A DNA stretch of 46,672 nt from a virus, in IMG/VR virus record IMGVR_UViG_3300025849_003570, positions 1 through 46,672 of that record. One strand, 5' to 3'. A program made the translations under genes and the position numbers. Below, one piece after another: positions 1-7,934 of this stretch; position 1 is the first letter of the stretch, and each line of letters opens with the position of its first letter. The notes beneath the pieces are model-generated. The model saw nothing but the letters and a program-made list of their open reading frames with translations, searched no databases and had not been told where the DNA came from.

Positions 1-2
1 CA

Positions 3-98
3 AATATAACTTCAGCATCTCTAACTTTAACTCACGAGGACTCAACCTCTGTTGGTACCTTTTACGCATACTTCACAACTACTCACGTAACACCGTAA
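3..98 (+). CDS. C-terminal end of an upstream gene (partial)
   Basis: An open frame enters from the left edge and ends at TAA 96-98. The 31 visible residues are rich in Thr and Ser (…HEDSTSVGTFYAYFTTTHVTP), with the alternating polar/aromatic look of a beta-rich phage structural protein such as a fibre or neck protein. That reading is an inference from composition only. Of the other two forward frames, one stops after two codons and the other gives an implausible peptide. The next gene starts 21 nt later. Confidence 0.5.
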   Translation, partial: NITSASLTLTHEDSTSVGTFYAYFTTTHVTP

Positions 99-119
99 GA
101 TTGAAATAAAAGAAAGGTT

Positions 120-974
120 TTGAAAATAATTTGGGTCTTAGAAAATATACAGGAAAAAAAAAGCTTTTATAGTAAGTTAAATGTTATGTTACTACTTGCT
201 TCCGTATCTCTATGGAAGAAACATAACCCTCAAGACAATCTTGTTCTCTATTGTGACAGGTTAACACATAAACTTCTTAAAGACCTAGAAGTCACTTCCT
301 TGTGGAATGACATCCTAGAATACAATCACACAAGACCTATAAACCGCTCGGTATTTTGGGCAGCCAGTAAAGTTCAAGTTCTTTCTGAGCAAACCGAACC
401 TGTTATCATAATGGATAATGATACTCTAGTTTTCCAACCAATCAAACACTTACTAAACCCAGATACAGTATATGTAAGTAATTTTGAAATAGGTAAAGGG
501 TATTACCCTAATACCATTGATCTCTATGTGCAAAAACTTTCATACAGGAGTAGGTGGAAAACTGAATCTGTTAATGTTTCTTTTCTATATTTACCCGACC
601 CGGTATTTACACAAATGTATGCCAAGTTAAGTTTAAATATGATGGAAGAATTTACTGTAATGAATGTACCCCATTCTCAATACCTAATTTTTGCAGAACA
701 GTTACTTTTAAAACATCTTGTAGATAGAGAAAAAATTAAATGTAGAAGTATAATCTCCACCTATTGGGATTGCAATTCCTGGAAGTGGGGTGAAGACAAT
801 GAGCTAGGTTTTTGGCCAATTGATAAATCCGGTTCCTATTTTAATCACTACGGACCTTTAAAGTCTTGGATTATAAAAGATGAAGGAGATAATAGTTATG
901 AAAAAGAAATGAAAATGTTGTTTAATTGTGTAAATATACCTACCTTAGATTTATCAATCATTCATAAAAAATAA
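120..974 (+). CDS. Putative glycosyltransferase-like protein with a DxD motif
   Basis: This 284-residue protein starts at TTG 120, placed by an AGAAAGG ribosome-binding site just upstream, one of the few clear ones in the cassette. Residues 94-104 read VIIMDNDTLVF, with D99-N-D101 after a hydrophobic strand. This is the usual metal/nucleotide-sugar motif of GT-A glycosyltransferases. The N-terminus (KIIWVLEN…LLLASVSLWKKHNP) also fits such folds: a first strand, then a helix that scans for a donor. No signal peptide or membrane segment is seen. It is the first gene of the rightward glycan operon and its TAA overlaps the next ATG by one base (TAATG). The exact family and the sugar transferred are unknown. 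Confidence 0.6.
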   Translation: MKIIWVLENIQEKKSFYSKLNVMLLLASVSLWKKHNPQDNLVLYCDRLTHKLLKDLEVTSLWNDILEYNHTRPINRSVFWAASKVQVLSEQTEPVIIMDNDTLVFQPIKHLLNPDTVYVSNFEIGKGYYPNTIDLYVQKLSYRSRWKTESVNVSFLYLPDPVFTQMYAKLSLNMMEEFTVMNVPHSQYLIFAEQLLLKHLVDREKIKCRSIISTYWDCNSWKWGEDNELGFWPIDKSGSYFNHYGPLKSWIIKDEGDNSYEKEMKMLFNCVNIPTLDLSIIHKK

Positions 975-1735
975 TGCCGTTATTAGATAAAGAATTCACA
1001 AAGTCACGTCTAACCAATAACCAGCTAAATAAGAAAAAAGCAGATGGGACAGATTATGTAGATTTACAGTCTACACCCTATCGATGGACTCACGGTGCAA
1101 CTGATTTTCATTTAGGAGACGGTCTTTTGGTCTACACAATAATACAGGTTATGAGATTTAAGACATGTGTATGCCTGGGATCCGGAGGCGGTTTCATTCC
1201 CCGTATAATGACTCAGGCAAGATTAGATCTACATGATCAAGAAATATTTGAAGGCAGTGCGGACTATAATTGGGGTGATATAGGTGTTACATACCTTGTC
1301 GACGCCGCTAACGGCATCGGCGGTAATATAGACTACCTAGATGAAGACTCTTTCTTTAGGTACCTTTTTGCACCGAGGTTTATAAAAGATACAACAGAGA
1401 ATGCATATTATAATTTTTTTGTTAAACAGGGTATCAAAATTGATCTACTTCATATAGATGCAGGTCATTCTTATGAGGATGTAAAAAAAGATTTTGAGCT
1501 CTACTCTAAACTCATTAATCCAAACGGTATAATTACAATTCACGATACAGATGAAAATTTTCAAAAAGAACTAATTGTATCTGAAGATGAAAAAAAGTAT
1601 TTTAACTCATTTGATGGACCATCTAAATTTATAAAGGAGATCGGACCAAAATGGAAGCAATTTAATTTTTTCAATGTAGGTAACCATCCTTCGAAACCTT
1701 CATCAACCGGTTTGACACTTATACAGCGTGCCTAA
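974..1735 (+). CDS. Class I SAM-dependent methyltransferase
   Basis: This 253-residue protein has a Rossmann-type SAM site. The glycine-rich loop LGSGGG lies at residues 68-73, and a later strand reads LLHIDAGHSYEDV (about 158-170). The D-x-GHSYE segment is typical of the Methyltransf_24 group, often found with sugar or polysaccharide genes. After it comes the predicted strand NPNGIITIHDTD. It is sandwiched between two glycosyltransferase-like genes and overlaps both (1 nt upstream, 8 nt downstream), so it is probably translationally coupled. A sugar or glycan O-methylation role is inferred from context. The acceptor cannot be told from sequence. Confidence 0.75.
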   Translation: MPLLDKEFTKSRLTNNQLNKKKADGTDYVDLQSTPYRWTHGATDFHLGDGLLVYTIIQVMRFKTCVCLGSGGGFIPRIMTQARLDLHDQEIFEGSADYNWGDIGVTYLVDAANGIGGNIDYLDEDSFFRYLFAPRFIKDTTENAYYNFFVKQGIKIDLLHIDAGHSYEDVKKDFELYSKLINPNGIITIHDTDENFQKELIVSEDEKKYFNSFDGPSKFIKEIGPKWKQFNFFNVGNHPSKPSSTGLTLIQRA

Positions 1736-2567
1736 TTTAGTTACAGTAGTAGGTAGTAATACTCATATACTCCCTCATATGTTAAAGCATTATGAAAAGG
1801 TAGTTGATAAAATCTATGTAATAGTCTACAGACAATCCGAAGATGATACTATATTAGAAGAGATAGAAGAGTTAGGAATTAAACCTCACAAAATAGTCAC
1901 AGAGCCTAAATTTCATTGGGAAAGAGTAACCGATATATACAATACAGTAAAATTAACAAAACCAAACGATTGGTGGATAGTATCTGACGATGATGAACTA
2001 CAAATATACCCTGACTCTATTGAAAGTATAATAAAGACGTGTGATAGAGGCGGTTATTCCTTTGTCTCTGGAGGTTTTTTAGATCGAATAGGCAAAGATG
2101 GTACATTCCCGAAAGTAACAAGAGAGACGAAATTAAACGAGGCTTTTCCTTTAGCTGGTTTTTTTAGGTACCCGATGTCCGGAGCATGCCCAAATAAGGT
2201 TACATTAATGAAAGGTTATCAAAAAATATGTTCCGGTCAACACTACGCTATATTTGAAGACGGAACCAACAGTTGGGGATCATCACATCCAAAAAGACTT
2301 CCTATCCAAGAATGCTTCACCCAAGTACACCATTTTAAATGGGACTCAACAGTCCTTGAAAGACTCAAAGAAGTTGCGGATATTAAAAAAGAATATGCTT
2401 ACTCAGAAGAATACGAAAAAATGTATAACGCTATAAAAAACTCAGATTGGAAAATAAATACAAATAATTCTGACTATTTAGTTGAAAATTTGAATAAAAG
2501 TTCATATATTACATACGAAAGTTATTCCAAATGGGAAACACTAAAACATGGTATAATTAAAATCTAA
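1728..2567 (+). CDS. GT2-like glycosyltransferase
   Basis: This 279-residue protein starts at GTG 1728, overlapping the end of the methyltransferase gene. The N-terminus (LVTVVGSNTHILPHMLKHY) matches the first strand/helix of GT2-type enzymes that handle a nucleotide sugar. Residues 81-91 read DWWIVSDDDEL, an acidic metal-binding motif after a strand with aromatic residues, as in the Glyco_tranf_2_4/GT92-like group. A later HHFKWDS segment (near residues 205-211) resembles the conserved HxxW region of that group. No membrane segment is seen, so it probably acts in the cytoplasm. The sugar specificity is unknown. Confidence 0.65.
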   Translation: MPNLVTVVGSNTHILPHMLKHYEKVVDKIYVIVYRQSEDDTILEEIEELGIKPHKIVTEPKFHWERVTDIYNTVKLTKPNDWWIVSDDDELQIYPDSIESIIKTCDRGGYSFVSGGFLDRIGKDGTFPKVTRETKLNEAFPLAGFFRYPMSGACPNKVTLMKGYQKICSGQHYAIFEDGTNSWGSSHPKRLPIQECFTQVHHFKWDSTVLERLKEVADIKKEYAYSEEYEKMYNAIKNSDWKINTNNSDYLVENLNKSSYITYESYSKWETLKHGIIKI

Positions 2568-2574
2568 ATAAATA

Positions 2575-2769
2575 ATGGCAGCATCTACTCAAAAAGACAA
2601 GGAATTTTTAATGTTAGAAGAACGTAAAGTCAAAGCGTTAGAAAAAATTGCAGTTTCAGTAAACGCATTAACTATCTGGTTCGAAGAAATGGATACACCA
2701 GGATGGGATGCTCGTTTACAGTTTTATCTTGCTAAATTTCTGGATATGTCCGAAGAAAATAAAGAGTAA
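2575..2769 (+). CDS. Small conserved-looking hypothetical protein
   Basis: This is a 64-residue, highly charged protein. It has an amphipathic helical N-terminal half (KDKEFLMLEERKVKALEKIA) and a second region with aromatic residues (WFEEMDTPGWDARLQFYLAKFLDM). No catalytic motif, signal peptide or membrane segment is seen. It lies 7 nt after the GT2-like gene and 3 nt before the first GT7 gene, in the same operon. I do not recognise the family; it could be a small accessory or interaction protein. Confidence 0.6.
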   Translation: MAASTQKDKEFLMLEERKVKALEKIAVSVNALTIWFEEMDTPGWDARLQFYLAKFLDMSEENKE

Positions 2770-2772
2770 TTT

Positions 2773-4194
2773 ATGCATTTATTAGGAATTGTAGTCCCCT
2801 ACAGGGATCGGTATGAGCAGCTAGTAAAGTTTAAATCAAAAATTACAAAGTATTTAGAAAAAACCGACATTGACTATAGGTTAATTGTTGTAGAACAGGA
2901 CAATGCTACCTCTTTTAATAGAGGTAAACTTTTAAATATAGGTTTTGAACATGCTTGTAAATTAGGGTGTGATTATGTAGTATTTCACGACGTTGATATG
3001 CACCCGGTTAGAGTTGATTACAGCTATGCTGATGTCCCTTTACACCTATCTACCGGAGTTATAAGAGAGGGTATATTAGAAAAACTTCCTTTTCCTCATT
3101 ATTTCGGTGGAGTGACTCTTTTTCCTATTGAAGATTTTAAGTTAATAAACGGTTATTCTAATAATTACTGGGGATGGGGATTTGAAGATGATGATTTACT
3201 GTACAGGTGTGTAAAAAGACATGTTCCGGTAGACATTATGAATGTTGATAACATAGGAGCTAATATAGCAACGTTAAAATTTAATGGAGCTGACTCTTCT
3301 GTTAGAATCCCTAACACTATAACATACATTAAAGATTTTACTATCCATATCTCCATTGAACCAGATGAACTAGTATTAGACCACACTAAAGACAACGATA
3401 GAATAGTAATCTTTAACGTACCGGGGTATGATTTTACGCTCTACTATAATTCATTTAACAGGTACGTACTGGAAGTATTTGATGACACTAAAGCAATAAC
3501 CACCATAACAACTCAGATACAACCAGTTTACAAAACTAATTTTTCTGTCACCTGGGATAGTATAAGCTGTATTATTGGTTTATACCAAAACGGAGTGCTA
3601 GTAGAAAAAAAACAGCTAAAAGATAAACTTATACCTTATCATAAGATAAAATATCTAACTTTAGGTTGCAGAACGATAGAAGAAGATGATTCTGAATACG
3701 AACACTACAAAGGTCTTATAGATCAATTTATGGTTTGGGATATAATGCTCCCGGAAAAAGCTATAAAATCAGTAGCAGAAAATACATATTTTGGATTTAC
3801 TCACTCCTTTGCCAACTATCAGAATGGTTCTGATCTTGTTATATACTACGATGCTAAAATGATAAAAAACTATGAGCTTGTAGACTTAACTGGAAAAAAT
3901 AATCCTGCAAAAATATACAACTGTGAGATTATAGGCCATAATCATCAAGATAGTAAGCAAATTCGAATACCTTTTAGAAGAAATTCAACTTTTAGTACTG
4001 TAGATACAAAAGTAGACAACTACCTTGACGGAAGATGGCGCCACCAGACCACTAGATTTAATCAATTAAAATATGTTAATGAAGTTTCAAAAGGTTTATC
4101 GGATTTAACTAAAGATGGGCTTTCTACTTTAGACTACAAACTACATAGTACAACATCGCTAGATAGAGAAACTCACATGACAGTAGCAATATGA
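2773..4194 (+). CDS. GT7-type (beta-1,4-galactosyltransferase-like) enzyme with an inserted LamG-like domain
   Basis: This 473-residue protein has the GT7 hallmarks: VVPYRDR at 7-13, FNRGKLLNIGF near 49-59, the metal motif D73-V-D75 in VVFHDVDM, and the acceptor/metal motif GWGFEDDD at 134-141. Eukaryotic B4GALT enzymes continue directly from that point to a C-terminal segment ending DGLNSLxY…ITVDI. Here the matching piece (DGLSTLDYKL…HMTVAI, about 448-473) comes only after some 240 extra residues (about 165-405). The extra block starts LKFNGADSSVRIP and resembles a LamG/concanavalin-type beta sandwich (F-x-G-x-x-S-x-x-I-P entry, then VPGYDFTLYYNS). So the lectin-like domain sits inside the GT7 fold. 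The ATG is 3 nt after the preceding stop, and the end overlaps the paralogous next gene by 4 nt. Confidence 0.8.
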   Translation: MHLLGIVVPYRDRYEQLVKFKSKITKYLEKTDIDYRLIVVEQDNATSFNRGKLLNIGFEHACKLGCDYVVFHDVDMHPVRVDYSYADVPLHLSTGVIREGILEKLPFPHYFGGVTLFPIEDFKLINGYSNNYWGWGFEDDDLLYRCVKRHVPVDIMNVDNIGANIATLKFNGADSSVRIPNTITYIKDFTIHISIEPDELVLDHTKDNDRIVIFNVPGYDFTLYYNSFNRYVLEVFDDTKAITTITTQIQPVYKTNFSVTWDSISCIIGLYQNGVLVEKKQLKDKLIPYHKIKYLTLGCRTIEEDDSEYEHYKGLIDQFMVWDIMLPEKAIKSVAENTYFGFTHSFANYQNGSDLVIYYDAKMIKNYELVDLTGKNNPAKIYNCEIIGHNHQDSKQIRIPFRRNSTFSTVDTKVDNYLDGRWRHQTTRFNQLKYVNEVSKGLSDLTKDGLSTLDYKLHSTTSLDRETHMTVAI

Positions 4195-5609
4195 CAAAAC
4201 ATAAATTAGGGGTCTGTGTACCGTACCGTAACAGGGAGTTACATATGCATGAGTTTATACCCAAGGTTGGAAAATATCTTAAAAATGCTGGTATAGATTT
4301 TCAAATGTATTTCTGTCATCAAGTAGATGATAAACTCTTTAATAGAGGTACAACCAAAAACATAGCTGCAAAACATGCCTTAGAAGAAGGATGTGATTAT
4401 GTAGTATTTCACGATATAGATATGATCCCCGAAGAAGGGGCTGACTACTCCTATCCTTCAGAGGCACCACGTCATATTGCCACTAAAATATCTCAAATGA
4501 ACTATCAGTTAAAATACCATGAATATTTTGGAGGAGCAGTTCTATTTACTAAAGAACAGCTTGAAGCAACAAATGGTTACTCTAATAACTACTGGGACTG
4601 GGGCATGGAAGATGATGATTTATTCTGGCGGTGCTACAAAGAGGGGTATACAAATAATACATATTTAAATGAAACTCCTATTCAACAGAAATTTAAAGAA
4701 TTTAACGGTGAATCTTCTTATATAAAATTAACTCCCTCAAGAGATTTTAAAGGTCTAACAAGTAATTCTCATACTATCTCTATATTAGTGAGAGCATATC
4801 AGCAACCGGATAAAAATAAAATCTTTTTGATAGGAGATAAGGATAATAGATATGTTGAATATCCAATTTTTAGAATACCGGGGTATGATTACGGTGTATC
4901 CTTTAACAATTCCAGAGCACTTTCTCTTACTTATTGGAATACATTTAACAAACACCACTACATGTGGGTAAAGAGGTATGATAATCAATGGAGTTGGATT
5001 ACAGCAGTCATAGATAGTAAGGGTAAACAGTCTCATTTTTACTTAAACGGATCTGAAGTTGACTCTAAAGGAGGGTACGGAAGCCCCTCGCCATTAAAAT
5101 TGGAAGGCTTACTAAAAGAGTATAATACTAAAGATATATACTTAGGAATGTCACCTTCTACTCCCGAAGAACAGGGTAACAAGTATTTTAAAGGTGATAT
5201 TGCTAAAACCTTTATATGGAATAGAGCTCTCTCTCTCAAAGAAGTTAGTAATTTACATAAAGAAATTGATTCTAACGGCCTAATTATAGATATAGATTTT
5301 AACTCCCCACGAACTAGTTTTGAAAGTTTCGATACTATAGACAAAGTTGATGAGTTTAAGATTCCTAATTCAATTCTACCCTACAGAGTAGAAGGTAGAT
5401 TCAGATGTCTCCCTCATGATGACGAAGGATTAGTAAATGGAAGATGGGTTAAAGGTGAAACAACCGCTGCAAACGAAAGAAGGTATGTTCTTCAAATGCA
5501 GCAAGATAAAATACAACATAAAGAAGATGGAATAAAGCAATTGAGTTACGAATTCCTAGGAGAAGAAAAATTTACTCCTTGGGCAAAAATGATAAATATA
5601 AAGTTATAA
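4191..5609 (+). CDS. Second GT7-type enzyme with an inserted LamG-like domain
   Basis: This 472-residue protein is a diverged tandem paralogue of the gene before it. GT7 motifs are CVPYRNRE near 8-15, FNRGTTKNIA, D75-I-D77 in VVFHDIDM, and WDWGMEDDD at 135-143. The GT7-like C-terminus DGIKQLSYEF starts at residue 446. Between them (about 165-400) lies a LamG-like region beginning FNGESSYIKLTPS. It includes RIPGYDYGVSFNNS, which aligns with the other copy's VPGYDFTLYYNS, and IYLGMSP…YFKGDIAKTFIWNRALS, the terminal strands expected of LamG folds. The ATG overlaps the previous stop (ATGA). The two copies share layout but are clearly diverged, so the domain insertion pre-dates the duplication or both were inherited together. 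Confidence 0.8.
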   Translation: MTKHKLGVCVPYRNRELHMHEFIPKVGKYLKNAGIDFQMYFCHQVDDKLFNRGTTKNIAAKHALEEGCDYVVFHDIDMIPEEGADYSYPSEAPRHIATKISQMNYQLKYHEYFGGAVLFTKEQLEATNGYSNNYWDWGMEDDDLFWRCYKEGYTNNTYLNETPIQQKFKEFNGESSYIKLTPSRDFKGLTSNSHTISILVRAYQQPDKNKIFLIGDKDNRYVEYPIFRIPGYDYGVSFNNSRALSLTYWNTFNKHHYMWVKRYDNQWSWITAVIDSKGKQSHFYLNGSEVDSKGGYGSPSPLKLEGLLKEYNTKDIYLGMSPSTPEEQGNKYFKGDIAKTFIWNRALSLKEVSNLHKEIDSNGLIIDIDFNSPRTSFESFDTIDKVDEFKIPNSILPYRVEGRFRCLPHDDEGLVNGRWVKGETTAANERRYVLQMQQDKIQHKEDGIKQLSYEFLGEEKFTPWAKMINIKL

Positions 5610-5612
5610 GTT

Positions 5613-7016
5613 ATGTTAAATGAAGTCTTTGAAAAAACTAGAAGCAAGTTAAATAAAGTAGGCTGTGGAATGTGTTTAGCAAAATGGACACAAGTCACAA
5701 TGCACTTACATAATGGTATGACACATTCCTGTCATCACCCAACAGCTCATAAAATACCTTTAAGTGAATTACAAAATAATCCTTCTGCTTTACACAATAC
5801 AAACTATAAAAAATTAGCACGTAAAGAAATGCTGGAAGGCGGTAAGCCAAAAGAATGTGATTATTGTTGGAAGATTGAAGACAGCAGTAACGCATTTTCT
5901 GACAGAACATATAAATCATCAGAACCTTGGTCTGCTCCTCACTTTGAAGAAATTACTACCAGTAGCTGGAAAAAGGATTTTAACCCGAAATATGTTGAAG
6001 TCGCATTTAGTAATACATGTAATTTCAAATGTTCGTACTGTGGCCCAATGTATTCTACAAAATGGGTAGAAGAAATCAACCAGTTCGGACCTTATAAGAC
6101 AAGTACGTCTTTTAATAGTATGAGTACATACAAAGAACGAGGGGTAATGCCCTATCAGGTATCTGAACATAATCCATACGTAGAGGCTTTTTGGAAATGG
6201 TGGCCAGATTTATATCACGATCTACATACATTTAGGATTACAGGTGGCGAACCTCTACTCAGTAAGGATACATTCAAAGTATTAGATTACATTATCGAAA
6301 CAGATAATCCAAATAAAAGATTAAGTTTCTGTATAAACAGTAATTTAGGCATACCTGAATCGTTATTTAAAAAATTTGTAGAGAAAGTTGAAATCATAAT
6401 CGATAAAGAACTAGTACACGAGTTTATAATCTTTACTTCTTGTGACGCTTACGGAGAACAAGCAAACTACATTAGAAATGGATTTAATTATAATCAATTC
6501 TACGAAAGAGTAGATTTTTTATTAGATAAATTTAAACCAATGACCATTGACATAATGTCAACCTACAATGCTCTTTCAGTTCCTAGCTATAAAAAATTAA
6601 TAGAAGACGTAGTAATACTTAAAGAAAGACACCATAATCCATCAAGATACTGGGGCTCTTCTCTTTTATTAGATTCATCATACCTTCGATGGCCCACCCA
6701 TCAGACTGTTAAGATACTTGATAAAGAATGGGTAAGGGAAATCGATGAACAGGCAAAATTAGTTGACTTTTATGAACAAATGCGTACCGGTTTAGATGGA
6801 TATGGCTTTACTGATATCGAAATAAATAAAATTAAAAGAATTAAAGATTGGTTTATTTCAGAAGAAAATGAAGAGAATTTAAACACAAATCGAAAAGATT
6901 TTTATAAATTTATCACAGAACATGATAAAAGAAGAAACACCGATTTTGTAAAAACATTCCCTGAGCTTGAAGAATTTTTAGCAAAATGTAGAGTAACAAA
7001 ATCTAGAGTATCATGA
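5613..7016 (+). CDS. Radical SAM enzyme with an N-terminal twitch/auxiliary-cluster-like domain (copy 1)
   Basis: This 467-residue protein carries the radical SAM motif C136-x3-C140-x2-C143 (TCNFKCSYC) and the SAM-binding GGEP (FRITGGEPLL). An unusual cysteine-rich block precedes the core: C18, C21, C40, C82 and C85 (KECDYCWKIED). It resembles the twitch/SPASM auxiliary-cluster segment normally found after the barrel, which fits the family described as N-twitch radical SAM proteins. The C-terminus has DKRRNTDFVKTFPELEEF, closely matched in the second copy at 7935. The substrate is unknown; such enzymes may modify peptides or sugars. The start is 3 nt after the GT7 stop and the end overlaps the LamG-like gene by 4 nt. 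Confidence 0.8.
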   Translation: MLNEVFEKTRSKLNKVGCGMCLAKWTQVTMHLHNGMTHSCHHPTAHKIPLSELQNNPSALHNTNYKKLARKEMLEGGKPKECDYCWKIEDSSNAFSDRTYKSSEPWSAPHFEEITTSSWKKDFNPKYVEVAFSNTCNFKCSYCGPMYSTKWVEEINQFGPYKTSTSFNSMSTYKERGVMPYQVSEHNPYVEAFWKWWPDLYHDLHTFRITGGEPLLSKDTFKVLDYIIETDNPNKRLSFCINSNLGIPESLFKKFVEKVEIIIDKELVHEFIIFTSCDAYGEQANYIRNGFNYNQFYERVDFLLDKFKPMTIDIMSTYNALSVPSYKKLIEDVVILKERHHNPSRYWGSSLLLDSSYLRWPTHQTVKILDKEWVREIDEQAKLVDFYEQMRTGLDGYGFTDIEINKIKRIKDWFISEENEENLNTNRKDFYKFITEHDKRRNTDFVKTFPELEEFLAKCRVTKSRVS

Positions 7017-7933
7017 TATTTAAAGATAAATTAGCATACTTGGTCAAAAACGAAACCAGAAACAATACCAATACAAAAAAGTACAACTTATTAGAAGAGG
7101 ATTTTATTTTTGAGACAACATTTAAACCAGATTTATCCAATAGTGAAAATGAATTCTGTGTAATTGGTAGGACTGGTTACAACATGGGCATATTCTCACA
7201 TGCGGGTAAATCAATAAAATGGGCCTGGTGGAAGATAGAAAATGAAGTTATTGTTTATGATGATTTATTTTTTGGTTCTAAAGATACGGAGGATGTTGAT
7301 GAAAATCATGCTAGATGGTGGAAGGAGTATATAATAAAAAACACACCCATTAAGATGAGTGATGCTGCGGTCAATGGTTTAGTTAGAAGATGGGGGTTTT
7401 ACGATGCATCCCAACCCATCACAGACCCATCAGGAAATGATGGAGGGTATATAGCTATTGATTATAAAATTGAGGGTATACCCGATGAAACATTAAGAGA
7501 ATGGGTCATAAAACATGATAACCATAGAGTTGAAACTTTAAGTCTATTACCTGAGATAATTAAAGTTAAGGTAGTAAAAAAAGACAATAAGTTTCATTTA
7601 TATGTTGGTGATATCTTTTACAATAGTAAAGATTGCGGACAAGTGTATGATTATTCAAACCAGACAATTTTTATTGGCGTAGCTAACCCATACTCTTTCA
7701 ACGAAAATCAATTTTGGTTTTACGGTGAAATATTTGAAGTAAAAATATATAATAGTAGTATTGAAAAACCAGAAAACCTGTACCTCTGGTTTGATTTGGA
7801 AAGAAATTCAAGGTTTAAAACATTTGATAAATCCGGAAACGGTAACCATGGAGAACTTTATGAAACTGAAGAAGTCAAACAAGAAAAACATCTAGAATTT
7901 AATAAATCCGCAAGACCAGCTAAAATAGTTTAA
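7013..7933 (+). CDS. Free-standing LamG/concanavalin-like protein
   Basis: This 306-residue protein has no GT7 motifs but looks like the inserts of the two GT7 proteins. Features are an early FIFETTFKPDLSNSEN strand pair, KVVKKDNKFHLYVGDIFYNS, a terminal FWFYGEIFEVKIYNS, and a closing FDKSGNGNHGELYE segment. This D-x-S-G-N-x-N-x-G end is a common signature of LamG/jellyroll domains. No signal peptide is seen, so it is either cytoplasmic or built into the virion. It sits between the two radical SAM paralogues (4-nt overlap upstream, 1 nt gap downstream) and is probably co-translated with them. Glycan binding is inferred from the fold. Confidence 0.6.
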   Translation: MIFKDKLAYLVKNETRNNTNTKKYNLLEEDFIFETTFKPDLSNSENEFCVIGRTGYNMGIFSHAGKSIKWAWWKIENEVIVYDDLFFGSKDTEDVDENHARWWKEYIIKNTPIKMSDAAVNGLVRRWGFYDASQPITDPSGNDGGYIAIDYKIEGIPDETLREWVIKHDNHRVETLSLLPEIIKVKVVKKDNKFHLYVGDIFYNSKDCGQVYDYSNQTIFIGVANPYSFNENQFWFYGEIFEVKIYNSSIEKPENLYLWFDLERNSRFKTFDKSGNGNHGELYETEEVKQEKHLEFNKSARPAKIV

Positions 7934-7934
7934 T

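Noticed and set aside
5039-5344. Reverse frame of 101 codons under the second GT7-LamG gene
   Set aside because: It is antisense to a well-supported domain and has no motif of its own.
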